Shown here: piece after piece, positions 34,599 to 45,787 of the stretch
Layout of the letters: each line of letters starts with the position of its first letter
How positions within the stretch are numbered: position 1 is the first letter of the stretch
Program-made: the position numbers and the translations under genes
The notes under the pieces: model-generated
Database searches by the model: none
Seen by the model: only the letters and a program-made list of their open reading frames with translations
Told to the model about the DNA's origin: nothing
Assembly (NCBI GenBank): GCA_003415625.1
Contig: PYIU01000008.1
Span: 1,488,001 to 1,552,000 of the forward strand
Reading direction: 5' to 3'
Length of the DNA: 64,000 nt
DNA from: Aquanectria penicillioides
Taxonomy: Eukaryota; Ascomycota; Sordariomycetes; Hypocreales; Nectriaceae

Positions 34599-36497
34599 GG
34601 TGAAGTTCGGGATAGCGGCCGCGCACTCGGGTTCTCGGTTAGGGTTCGGGTTTGCCTGTGGTGTTGTCGTGCCTTTGGCGATCGATCGATCTGTGTGTTG
34701 GAGTTTTATGGTGGGGTTATTTTGGGCAGGTGTCGGGAGATCGTTGGTCTTGGTGGGGAGGGGCTGCGATGTCATACACCGCCCGCAAAAGCTCAGACCT
34801 GTCTAGTCGCCTCCCCTGTAGATAACGAACAACACAAGCCTATGTAAGTGTGATAAGCATCAATGAACTTCACCCGTCTCAAAAGCGTGTTGAAATAACA
34901 GTAGTGCTCGAGGTTTTATGGATTTCCAGTAGGTAATGTATTTATGTGAGTCAATCCAGATTGTGGCGATGATATCCCCCAGAATAAACAATAGAGCCTT
35001 CGTCTTGATAAGAGCGCTCCGACATCAGCTATGATTTGAGTCACCAACAGGTCCTATTCGTCGCTTCTCGATTCCGGCTGAACTCGTATCCCAGACGTTC
35101 AAATAGCATTGCTTCCCTCCCCTGCAGATAGTCTCATATGCCATGCACCAGCCACTGCGAGATCGGTCCAGAATTGGCAGCCATCAAGTTGAGTCATCGG
35201 ACTAGATGCACTGACCATCTTGATACCACCTCACGCACACCACCAGATCCAATTCACGGATACGCTAAAATCAAAGGGCAATTTCAACGCGATTGAAACA
35301 AGGTCGAGATTGTTTCGGGAGCCATTGCGCTCAAGGTCTACCTAGCCTCGACTATTGCATTGTTCAAGCGCCATCGTCTTCTTATCCCCGGTTGTTCACA
35401 ACTACCATTCAGGGTAAGTTATAGGCGGCGACACCCAATGGCTCAATAAGCAATAAAGCATGGGTTTTTGGCTAGATTATATACTCCGAAACGCCATTCC
35501 TCAGCGCAATCACATGAAGAAAGCCCCCTAGATATCCCTAGGACAATTATCTTGCAGACAATATGCAGGTACCTGAACAATACCAAGCTACTTACGTACC
35601 TGCCGATGTAGGAATGGTAGGGTCAATGTATTTTGTGATGGCTTGTGATAAGCTTGGTCACGTGCCATTAGATAAGTCCTAAGAATCCGTTTCACCAACC
35701 CCCTCATTCTGCGAGAATCTTACTCACCTCCTCCGCAATAGCCCTTCTAATACAGCGCCTTAGTAATAAATGATGGGGCCTCTTAGTAAACTAAACTGTT
35801 GGTTGAGTTTACAACAGAACTCGGCGCAAAACGCATCGAAGAATGGCTCTTTGGATGCATTCTTTTCGACGCAACTTATATCAGTATGCTCCAATAAAGG
35901 CTACTAGTTTTTACATAATAGTTTACAAGAACCCTTCTTCCCACTACATGTAAGGTAGGCAAACACAGGCATTTCGATCACTAAAACATGCTAACCGAAG
36001 AGCTAATTCCTCTTGAGCAATTGAGTGTAATAAATCCACATTGTGATTGATTAAATTTTACATCATTGTACTCTTACAGACCTTAGCTAATGCGAGGGGG
36101 CACACGTGGGCCCTATTGATGGCTGAACAACCGTGTAGAGGGCGCTGCGACTCCACATCCAAATCCACAACAGGAGAAATCCCAGGCGAAATAGCGTCTT
36201 TTGAAGCATCGTGACAGTTACGTAACGCCTGCCATTCATTGAACAGAAGGCCAAGAAGCTCTCAGAGGCGGATTCTCCGCGATGGAAGGCGCCACGGAAT
36301 TGAATCCTTCGCTCAAGCTCAGGGCATCACAATGCGAAGACGTGACCCACACAATTGGGATTCGTGCTGGGGCAGGTCTCATTCTTTGTTAAAGAGTTCA
36401 TCGCCCAGGCTTTCTAGTATTAGATTTGGATTCTAATGGATCATTTCCAGCATAGGACGCAATACCGTTGTGGCACATCTTGTCTTTGAGCGTCGAA
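34599..36497. other. intergenic, 1.9 kb, AT-rich
   Basis: Between divergent GlnRS (-) and MFS (+) starts. No frame with a domain. It includes an imperfect inverted repeat at about 35831-35872 and several runs of A/T. Could hold decayed mobile-element sequence, but no terminal repeats or coding remnants were recognised. Confidence 0.4.
35831..35872. repeat. imperfect inverted repeat (possible hairpin)
   Basis: Left arm ACGCATCGAAGAATG and right arm CATTCTTTTCGACGC are reverse complements apart from small mismatches, around a loop of about 11 nt. It lies in an intergenic region with no other recognised element. Confidence 0.5.
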
Positions 36498-38059
36498 ATG
36501 TCTACCACAACAGCTATTGAGATCCACGAGACGTCGGGCCCTGTCTCTACCAGAGGGCCCCATGTCTCTAAACCCGTGGTCGAAGAAAAAGTCGATGAGG
36601 TTTTAGAGGCTTCTAAAATCGCCGACTCGGCCGTCCCTGATGGAGGCTACGGCTGGGTTGTCGTCGCTGGCGGCGCTGTTTTGCTCTGGTGGGCCATTGG
36701 TACGACATACGCCTGGGGCGTGATGCAGACCGCACTCGTCGAAGAAGGATTGTCGACACCTGCCACGCTCTCCTTCATTGGATCATTAGACGCAGCGCTC
36801 ATGTCGGCATTGGCCATTATTAACTCGAGGTTAATGCGTGCCATTGGCTTCAGGTGGACTGCGGTCCTTGGTGTCTTGATCATGGGAGGAAGTGAAATCC
36901 TTAGCTCTTTCGCGGTCAAGAACCTCGGCCTGTTGTTCTTCACTTCGGGCGTGCTGATGGGAGTCGGTGTTAGGTGAGTTGACACTGCGAGTCTTGATGA
37001 TTTAATCGTAACACAAAACTAACGATGCTACATAGTCTGGCCTCGGTCGTGAGTATGAACAATCCTCTATTATCCTAACACGGACACTAAATGTTTGCCG
37101 ACAGGTCGTTTTCGCGGTTGTGGCCCAATGGTTTAGCACGAAACGTGGAATCGCCAATGGCCTCATGTTTGCTGGTTCAGGGTTTGGCGGAGCGACTATC
37201 AGCTTCGCTCTTGACGCCCTGATTCACAAGCTCAACATCGCCTGGGGATATCGAATCCTAGGACTTCTCACACTAGCTACTGGACTTCCGGCGGCCTGGG
37301 TCATTAAGGAGCGAGTTCCAGCCGCACCTGGATTCATTGAATGGTAGGATGCCCAGGACATGAAATTTCGTGAGCAATGCTGATCGGCTCAGGCGCCTGT
37401 TTAAATCCTTTACATTTGTTCTGGTGTTCCTCGCTAGTGCCTTGGGAACTTTCCCACTCTTCGTCCCACCCTTCTTTCTCCCCTTGTACTGCAACTCGCT
37501 CGGCTTTTCATCTACTACTGGCGCAGGTCTTGTTGCGGGTTTCAATTTGGCCTCTGCCGTCGGTCGTATTGCCTGTGGCTTCGCTTGCGACAAGCTTGGA
37601 TCCCTGAACACCTTGTTTCTTTCGCTGTTCTTGACAGCCGTCAGCATGTTCGCCATTTGGCCGTCGTCCACAACCCTCGGGCCGATGATTGTATTTGTCT
37701 TGATTAACGGTAGTTCGAATGGTGGGTTCTTCTCGACCATGCCCACAGTAGTGGGCAACGTCTTTGGCAGCGCCAGAGTCTCAGTTGCTATGAGCATGGT
37801 TCTCACTGGCTGGACCGGTGGCTACTTGATGGTAGGTCATGGTCTCACTGTTGCATCTCTCGTCATTTCTGGCTGACACTTGTCATTATAGGGCGCCCCC
37901 ATTGCAGGCTACCTCCTTGAGGCGTATGGAGGCGCGGATGCGGGCTTGAAGGCGTATCGACCTGCGATGTTTTACGCTGGGGGTCTGGCGATGGCATCCG
38001 CTCTCATGGTGGCTACTGTGCGATTGCGCAAAAACCGGTCTCCATTGGCGAAGCTCTGA
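36498..38059 (+). CDS. MFS transporter, monocarboxylate-permease type
   Basis: Exons 36498-36973, 37036-37048, 37105-37343, 37393-37831 and 37892-38059 join in frame to 444 residues. Exon 2 is a 13-nt microexon. The signature PDGGYGWVVVAGGAVLLW at TM1 places it in the fungal monocarboxylate transporter-like (MCH) group. Later segments show TM-length hydrophobic stretches: TPATLSFIGSLDAALMSALA, GLLFFTSGVLMGVGV, VFAVVAQWFSTKRGIANGLM (with the RG loop), FVLVFLASALGTFPLF, and GGYLMGAPIAGYLLEAYGG. The cytosolic N-terminus is about 50 residues and the C-terminus is short. Yeast MCH proteins do not carry lactate, and substrates of this group are mostly unknown. The neighbours are a double zinc-cluster regulator and a sulfatase on the same strand. 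Confidence 0.9.
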
Positions 38060-38748
38060 AAAAGGCCAGTTTTCCCGGGAGGAGGAATGGGTGGTTTTTC
38101 AATGCTACATGGCGAACTGTTGGACGATTCTTTCTTTCCCTACACCACAACGGGCGCCGATAGATCGAATAGTGGGGGTGGGGGGCTACCAAACGTCTAG
38201 AACTAGGGTGGTGTCGCGAGTATATATTTTTACGCGTGACAGGTGGTTTATGGAGGGCTTCGTAATTGGTTACGTATTTAAATATGAACAACCTGGTTGG
38301 GCGCAATTTTGACACGCAGCGCGAGTTCCGACCCCTTCGCAGTCGTGCGTGGGATTTGCTGAGTGCGCGGGATTCCTGCAGCGGGCGGGGATGATCGTCA
38401 TCGTCGATGCGGATGTCGTGATCTGGACGACGAGTGTTGCAAGCGTTGCGGTGGAGCCGTCAGCCCACATCCCGCCCCAGAACAGTCTTCCAATACGTCT
38501 GTGGTGCCGTGGCTCTGGTGGCTGGTGCACCGCATCCGCACAAGCTGCACGCAAGCTGTGGCGCATCCCACGCCGGCGACCCGGCGCAAGCAAGCCAGGG
38601 AAGGCGTCACGGGCCCTCGCGCCTTAGGCCGCCTCGCACGCAATCGGCTGCTCGCCATGGGCAATCCGCAACATCACAACACGGGCGAGACGCCCTCCCA
38701 AGGCCTCTCGAGACTTGCAATCGATTCTGCGAGCTCAATCGTGTTGCC
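38060..38748. other. intergenic, regulator promoter
   Basis: 689 bp. A plus-strand frame continuous with the first exon of the regulator reaches back to 38434, but its residues are low-complexity Ala/His/Arg/Pro and look non-coding. A minus-strand frame covers the same GC-rich part with no domain. Confidence 0.4.
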
Positions 38749-41555
38749 ATGGGCTGCCGAGTCTGTCGCGCGAGAAAGGTGAGCCTCGATTCGCTGCTAT
38801 CTTCCCTTATCCAGACCTGTGTGGGTGCTGATTCGGTGTGCTCGGTGTAGGTCAAGTGTGACGGCCGACCCAATGGGTGTCGCAATTGCGAGCGCCTCCA
38901 GCTCGAGTGCGTCGACGATGAGGGCGCAAAATCAGGTCGCCGGGCGGCTCCAGTTTCCTTGAGGAAGATCCGAACTTATCGCTCCTGCACCAACTGCCGT
39001 ATATCCAAGACCAAGTGCGATGGCGACCGCCCGGCCTGCGCCCGCTGTAGCAGTCGGAATCTCGAGTGTGTGTACGATGGCGGCTCGGCTCCTCGCTGGG
39101 CACGCAACCTCAGCCGCGCTCCCACGTCGGCTTCTGCCGAGGACGACCAGAACACATCCCACGCCTCTTCCGCTCCTCTTGGCGAATCTAGGTCGCCGAG
39201 TTTGATGCAGTCCCGAGAGTCGGATTCTGTGTTATCCGATCCCCCGAGATCCTCCACCACCCGATCGACTCGAGACCCGAGTACCACCAACCCACCTGCT
39301 GAAAATCCGCCAGTGGATTTTTCGGATGACACTGAGCTCTCGATTCACTCCTGGTATGTTCATGGTCTTCATTCGAATTACAAATTTATTGGTCTCATAT
39401 CCTGCACAGGCTAGTATCCCCGGAGCTCCCTCCTACACACAACATCCGGATAGTAGTTGATCATTATTTCGCCAACATTCACCCGCTCCGATGTTTCGCA
39501 TTTGTTCACCGACCATCTTTTACTCGACAGCTAGATAAGGGATTTGAATTTGATGATGAGAAGGCCTTATTACACATCATCTGCGCCCAGGGAGCCAAGT
39601 AAGACCGACTTCCTGATCGCTTATCTTGGTCCTTATCTCTGACCTCGATTGTTAGGTTCTATGCTCTCAGCCTCGATGCAGAGGACCAAGCTGCCAAGGC
39701 GAGCTTGATCCGCGCCGCTGGAAACGCCTGGGCCAAGAGGGCCGAGATGCTGGTCCTAACCACGTTTGGAAAGATTTCTATCCAGAGACTGATGGTATGT
39801 GTACCCCTACCTCTGACTAGACAGACTACCCTGACACTTCAGCCTCTAGACCTGCGTCTTACTCTACGACTTCCATTTTCGACTAGGCGAATACACCCAA
39901 GCTCTGATGCTCAGTGGTCTTGCAGTTCGCATGGCTCATGCACTCCAAGTCAACGTCGAGCATTCCCCCGATATCCTCTGTGCCGATTCCAACCAGGACG
40001 CACCGCCAGCCGTGGAGAAGGAAAGCAGGCGACGCCTCATGTGGGCCTGTTATATCCTCGATGCATGGACTGGTAGTGGTGTGGATCAATTGACTCTTCT
40101 TCGTGAGGCTGATATAAAAATTCAACTTCCCTGCAATGAGCGCAACTTTCGACTTCGGATTCCTTGCGTGACAGAGACTTTGGGTGTAGGCCATGTCCTA
40201 CAATTTCTCCCTCCCGCAATTGTTCCTAGGAGACCAGCCGCCAATATGGGAATCATGGCTTACTACATCAGGATTGTAACCCTATGGAAGCGAGTGGTTA
40301 GGTTCGTTTGAATCTCGAAGAGTCATCGTGAATAATCATAAAATGCTAATGCCGATACTAGATATGTCAAGCACTTGGATACAAGTCCTCCGCCTTGGTT
40401 ACCCGAATCCGATTTCGCGGCCCTTGATGCTGATCTTCAGTCATGGGGCAGACATCTACCCGAATTCATATCTTATTCGTCAGACACTATATATGCCCGA
40501 CTTGAGTCTGACCAACTAGGATCACTGGTTTTACTGCACTGCACATATCACCACAACCTCCTCGACTTGTATAGAATATCCATGCCGGATCTATTCAAGT
40601 TGCGGAAGCCCTTCTACTTCCCTCCAAATCAACAAGACTTTCTGCAGTCTCTCCAAGCTGACTGCTTTCACCATGCTCGAAAAATAGCAAGTATTCTAGC
40701 CGAGGCTGTGAAACACGGAACAAGATTCCTCGCTGATAGTCTGCTGCCTTGCTTTGCCTATGATAGCAGTCGTGTGATGCTTTACTATATTGCTCGGTTG
40801 CTTGATTTGAGTAGACCAGATGCCGAGGGCATCGTGAGGGATGCAATTGATGCCGTTGAAAGCAACGGTAAGATTTTGAGAACGATGTCCTCCCTGTTTC
40901 CTCTTGCAGACTCGTTGGTGAGCAAACCGCACTCCCTGGTTTGTTTAAGACTAACGAAAATATTAGGCTACTACCACAGAGAGATGGCTGCATAAAATCC
41001 GGCTAAGTTTTGCAGAAGATGAAGAGATGAGCGAGGCACCCCTTGAAGATGAAGTCAGTGGGCACGCAAAGTGAGTTGAGTTTAGTAAACCCATTATCGA
41101 CTTCTTTTGCTAAGCCACTCTTTAGTTCTCCCATTGGTCTTGGTAGTCCTGCTCAAAGCATCTCCGGCGATGCAGCAATTGGCCTTGGAATCACTCGCTC
41201 AATTCAAAATGAGGCCCAGGAAACTAAGCCTGATCCAAGCACTTGGGAAAGTGGCTCAGGAAGTGCTAGTCCAACTGCAAGTCGGGCACCTGGTACAGGT
41301 CGGAATCGGTTGCCCAATAATCTCGAGGAAACGCCCGCGAGATCAGGGCTTCAGCACGAGCAGCCAGTTGTTCTTCGGTCGCCACCGGTTGCTTTGCCGG
41401 GATCATCGGCACACATGGCAAATCATGCTGTTGACCTTAGTGATTTGCAGAACTACCTCTCTTGGGATATGTATGGCATTATGGAGATGAGCGATTCTGG
41501 GTTGAAGGCGGGCATTGAAGGCAACGGGATGCCATCGTGGACTGGCGCAATGTGA
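38749..41555 (+). CDS. transcription factor with two tandem Zn2Cys6 clusters
   Basis: Eight exons (38749-38778, 38851-39353, 39410-39598, 39656-39794, 39850-40301, 40362-40917, 40967-41070, 41126-41555) join in frame to 800 residues. Splicing exon 1 to 2 builds a first zinc cluster, CRVCRARK-VKCDGRPNGC then CERLQLEC. About 25 residues later a second full cluster follows: CTNCRISKTKCDGDRPAC then CSSRNLEC. The middle is the fungal-specific regulatory domain: ALLHIICAQGAKFYALSL, CVLLYDFHFRLGEYTQALML, ESRRRLMWACYILDAWTG. The C-terminus is Ser/Pro/Gly-rich. Two DNA-binding clusters in one chain are known but uncommon; one Cys6 cluster with a coiled-coil linker is usual. Start 38749 opens directly on the first cluster. 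A regulatory role over the neighbouring MFS and sulfatase genes is inference from adjacency. Confidence 0.88.
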
Positions 41556-41877
41556 ACATGATACCCATTCGAAAATGAAAATTTTCAGCGATGAAATCTT
41601 GCAACTCTTGATTTACCAACTGGTTTCAAGTGAGATGGTTTGGAGAGGGCCGCGTGTACTCATTGGTAACCCCGCTCCAAGTGCCCGCCGGACCGTCGGG
41701 CCCGGGCCGTCGCCCAATGAATGAAGTCACACAATCGGCAATATCCATCACGCAATACAACAATATCCGGATGATCATGGCCCTAGAGATCGACTGAAAT
41801 GTCCCTATATAGCTAGAGACGTCGTGTTTATTCTCCGATTGTAACTTCAACAAAAATCACAACCCCGAATCGATACA
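41556..41877 (+). promoter_or_regulatory. promoter of the sulfatase gene
   Basis: 322 bp between the regulator stop and the sulfatase ATG. A TATA box (CTATATAG, 41805-41812) lies 66-73 nt before the start, followed by a CA-rich leader. A GC-rich segment at 41680-41720 contains CGGACCGTCGGGCCCGGGCCG, with CGG and CCG triplets suited to zinc-cluster proteins. Confidence 0.5.
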
Positions 41878-43359
41878 ATGGCTCCTTCAAAGAACATTCT
41901 CCTTCTCATCGCTGATGATCTCGGGCGTGAGCAGATTGGGTGTTATGGGTGTAAGGCGCTACAAACACCTCAGCTAGACAAACTTGCTGCATCTGGATCG
42001 CGATTTGATATGGCTTTTGCTAGCACTGCCTCGTGTAGCGGGAGCCGGACTACGCTTTACACTGGTCTGCATACCCACGAGAATGGAAGCTATGGGCTTG
42101 TTGGCCAACGCAATGGGTTTCAAACCTCTGAGAATGTCGAAACGGCCCCCGAAGTCTTCAATAAAATAGGGTACAAAACAGGCATTCTCGGCAAAATCCA
42201 CGTTGGTCCTGATTCCAAGTATCCGTGGCAGACGCGCAAAGAGGATGAGTCGAGAGACACAGCCAAGGTTGCCGACAAGGCGGAAGCATTCTTTGAAGAA
42301 GCGAAGGCTGAAGACAAGTCATTTTTCTTAACTATCGGATACATCGACCCTCATCGAGTGTTGGCGACCCGGGGTGGGTTTGGTAACGTGGAGGGCAATT
42401 ATGATGCCCGCCTAACGGATCGTACTTTCAAGCCCGAAGATGTTCAAATTCCCCAATTCTTGCAAGACATTCCCGAGGTGCGACAGGAACTTGCAGAGTA
42501 TTATCGATCCATCAATCGCCTTGACCAAGGAATCGGGCTTGTACTTCAAGCTCTAGAGCGTATGGGGCTCGCCGACGATACGTTAGTGCTATTCCTCAGT
42601 GATAACGGTCCGCCTTTCGTCAACTCGAAAACGACTTTGTATGATGCTGGCGTTCGACTTCCATTTTTACTTCGCGTACCCGGAAAGGCCTCTGGAGTGG
42701 TCAACTCTAACATGATCTCTTACATTGATGTTTTGCCCACTTTCCTGGATTGGGCTGGACACACGGACCTTCAGCCTCCGGGAGGGTTTCAGGGCCCAAG
42801 GCGTGGACGATCGATCCTCCCGGTTGCTGATGCTACAACCGTCCAGAGTGGGTGGGACCATGTATTCGGATCGCACACTTTCCATGAGGTGACGAACTTT
42901 TGGCCGACGAGGTACATGAGGGACCGACGGTACAAGTATCATCGCAACGTGTGTTGGAAGCTAGACTTCCCGTTCGCCATGGACCTTTACGCCTCTCTAT
43001 CGTTTGAGGGGATGAGGAATTCGGGGACCGAGAATACGCCGGCCATGATTGGGAAACGGGCGTTGAAGAGCTATATTTGCCGACCTCCCGAGGAGCTGTA
43101 TGATCTGTACGAGGACCCGGACGAGATCCATAATCTAGCTGCCAAGCCGGAGCACCAGGAGCGGCTGCTCAGCATGCGGGCCGCGCTGGAAAAGTGGCAA
43201 ACGGAGACGGAGGACCTCTGGCTGTGGCGGGACGGCATGTCAGTGCAGAGGTTTAGAGAGTTTGACTACGAGAGGGAGGGATTGAAGATTCCGGACCGGT
43301 TCGATTTTGACGCTGATCACCCGGGAACGAAGGGCGTCGCCGGATACCCGCAGCGGTAG
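41878..43359 (+). CDS. sulfatase, heparan N-sulfatase-like
   Basis: One uninterrupted exon of 493 residues. The sulfatase fold is plain: metal ligands in LLLIADDLGREQIGCYG (Asp13, Asp14), the maturation motif CSGSRTTLYTG at Cys53 (C-x-x-x-R, the Cys being converted to formylglycine), TGILGKIHVG, TIGYIDPHR, FLSDNGPPF (Asp-Asn metal pair), and ending in LYDLYEDPDEIHNLA. The motif has Gly-Ser where many sulfatases have Pro-Ser, as also seen in the N-sulfoglucosamine sulfohydrolase branch. There is no signal peptide, so it is probably cytosolic; fungi use such enzymes to free sulfate from organosulfates or sugar sulfates. Substrate is not deducible. The intronless structure contrasts with its neighbours. 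It follows a zinc-cluster regulator and an MFS transporter on the same strand. Confidence 0.92.
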   Translation: MAPSKNILLLIADDLGREQIGCYGCKALQTPQLDKLAASGSRFDMAFASTASCSGSRTTLYTGLHTHENGSYGLVGQRNGFQTSENVETAPEVFNKIGYKTGILGKIHVGPDSKYPWQTRKEDESRDTAKVADKAEAFFEEAKAEDKSFFLTIGYIDPHRVLATRGGFGNVEGNYDARLTDRTFKPEDVQIPQFLQDIPEVRQELAEYYRSINRLDQGIGLVLQALERMGLADDTLVLFLSDNGPPFVNSKTTLYDAGVRLPFLLRVPGKASGVVNSNMISYIDVLPTFLDWAGHTDLQPPGGFQGPRRGRSILPVADATTVQSGWDHVFGSHTFHEVTNFWPTRYMRDRRYKYHRNVCWKLDFPFAMDLYASLSFEGMRNSGTENTPAMIGKRALKSYICRPPEELYDLYEDPDEIHNLAAKPEHQERLLSMRAALEKWQTETEDLWLWRDGMSVQRFREFDYEREGLKIPDRFDFDADHPGTKGVAGYPQR

Positions 43360-45787
43360 AGTGTATACGGGGAATGAGACATGTCTATGAAATGAAATAC
43401 CGTGAGGCGTACAGCAGCATGGCCTCAATCAAAGAGCCAAAGGGCACAAAAAGTAACGAAAATACACAAACTTACATGGTCGTGAGCGCTGGTGAGGACA
43501 AAATGTTGAGGCAGCACATAGTCGCAGGGGGTGTGTCTCGTCCTGGGGATCCCGTCGGACCTGGGGGCCGACTTTCCCAAACACACTTGACTTTACTGTT
43601 TACTTCGTTGCATAGAGTCGAAAGCCACATTCGGCTGTGCAGGATCAGGAGGGCACATCAAAGCTGTCCCCTTGCTACTCACGAGGGTTTCCTGTGAGGG
43701 GGGAGAAAAGTGAGTTGCGTGACCTTCCTCCAAAGGCTTTGTTTACATCCCATGTCCATGCTGGCCCCCACTCGCCCATGATCGTTTCGCCCGACAGATG
43801 CCGAGCCAGTGCAACACCAATGCACCTCGCATCACGAGCAGCACCAATCCACGGGCTGTGAGCGGTTTGTTTACCCTGTTTTGCTTGGTCAGATAAGGTC
43901 TGCAAGTCGCCTCAGCTAGATGGGTTTTTCATGTCGGCAGTTCTGTATTTTTCGCTTACTGGGCGAGCAACGCGAGAGGCTAGGGAGCATGGTGCAGGTT
44001 TTGTGCTTGTGATACGTGCAAGCATTGGTCGAGTTCAATGTTTTGATGCCCCCAACGGGTTGAGACCCCCTTCTCGGGTATCTTGGGTAGGATTGAGCGC
44101 CTTGTGGCCATTGGAATAGGCCATGATGAGCTCGCCACGTGTGGGCGCTACGATGGAAGATGATACCAAGATGTTACATTATGCTGCATTATGCTGTCCG
44201 TTGTCAATTGACTCCTTGTCCTTGACCTCCCCGTTGAACAAGAAGGGAAAAAAAAATTGATGCAGCTACTTGTGAGGGTGGGTAGTGGCAGGGTTACTCA
44301 ATCGGGCAGTTTGCAGCCATGGGAACCAGTGATGACGACGGATCATCTTGGTTTGTTTTTGTCGCACCGGAGTGACACACGCGCTGCTCGCTGTGTGGAT
44401 GGTTCGCAGCCTCGGAAACTTTTCTTTCTCTTCCCTTCTGCACATGCAGAGTAAACGCAAGGCAAGGCAAGGCAAAGCAGACGAGCAGGACATGGCGCTT
44501 CTGCAGGTTCGTGGCCGTCTCTGTGGCCACCAGCGCGATTGTCACGGCGGCAATGCAGTGCACCCGATGAATCGAGTACGAATATCCCTGTGTTACATTT
44601 TCCTGAGGGCACAAGCTTTCATAATAACTGTGGCCTTTTACGAGCGCCTACATAGGTAGGGAGTAGGTACGGAGTAGTGACGTGATAACGGCTCCTCGGT
44701 CAAGACATTGGCCTCCGATAGCCCCAGTGCAGTCGTCTCCCTTGCAACGGTAGGAAAGCAAAAAACGAAGAATCGAAATTGGGGACGCACTATTGCTGAA
44801 CCAGGACTAAAAAAAAATCAGGCGAGACACATCCAATCATCCTAGACGCTTTGGCGCTGTCGCAGACATGGTGATTCGATTGCATGGGCCAAAACCAATA
44901 GCGATAGGGGATGGGATCCCGGAGACGGAAGTTGAGGGACCCAGCAATAAACCGGGATCAGAAGGATGGACGGGCCATCCGTTGCCAGTAGGCAGCCCGG
45001 CTCAGTGGAAATAGTCCTGTTGGCTCAGCTCTTGGCGGGTGCTCAGTGGGCTCTAGGGGCGCTCTTTAGTGGGCACGAGGGGGGAGCTTGGAGTAGATGT
45101 AGTGCAGCAGTTCAGTGCAGCGTGCTCCAGTGCACTCAGAAGAGCCCCCCCAGTGGGCCCCTCGCCGCGTGCAACAGCGGGGTAACGGCGCTGAAACACG
45201 GGCCCGGAATAGCCTGGATGTGCCCTCCACGAGCGAGCCGGGTCGCCCTGGAACCAGGTGTGACCCCCGAGTTGCCATGGCAACACGGCCGTTCTGCTTC
45301 CACCACGAACCAAAGCACCCAGGCGCCACGCACCCTATTCCGTGAATACCTAAGGTTGCCAGCCGTTCAATTTGTCTCACCCTCTTCCTCTCCTTCTCAC
45401 TCACGGTCACTCACCACACGCTCTCTCTTCAAATCTTCCTCTCTCGACCAGCCCGCGGCCTGGTGGATGGATTGTGACGAATCCGGCTTCGCATAGGATG
45501 CTCTGTCCGCCTACGACGACTCTTGCAGTAACTCGATGACCCTGAGGGAGAGAAAGTAAACAAATCACCAACAAGCACATTCGCGAATCACATCCGAGAC
45601 GATCACCCGCATCGCCCCCCCACGACCTCACCAAAACCCCAAGGCACGCCTTGGTCAATACAGCTTCACCAGTTGTTTTGATTGAACCTCCTTTCCCTAC
45701 TCTGGCCTGGCAATTGCTGCCGATCTGTACATATCTTATCCCCCCATCACATTCATTTGCACGATAGTCGATCAGGAGTATCCAGCC
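43360..45787. other. long intergenic region upstream of Ase1
   Basis: About 2.4 kb. Frames on both strands at 45053-45500 overlap each other in GC-rich sequence and show no domain. The last 400 bp are C/T-rich (CTCACCCTCTTCCTCTCC), typical of a fungal transcription start and long leader. I see no RNA gene. Confidence 0.45.

Noticed and set aside
38434..38748. Upstream in-frame extension of the double zinc-cluster regulator
   Set aside because: Composition is low-complexity and the ATG at 38749 opens directly on the first Cys cluster.
45053..45500. Overlapping open frames on both strands upstream of ASE1
   Set aside because: GC-rich sequence opens frames on both strands; none shows a domain.
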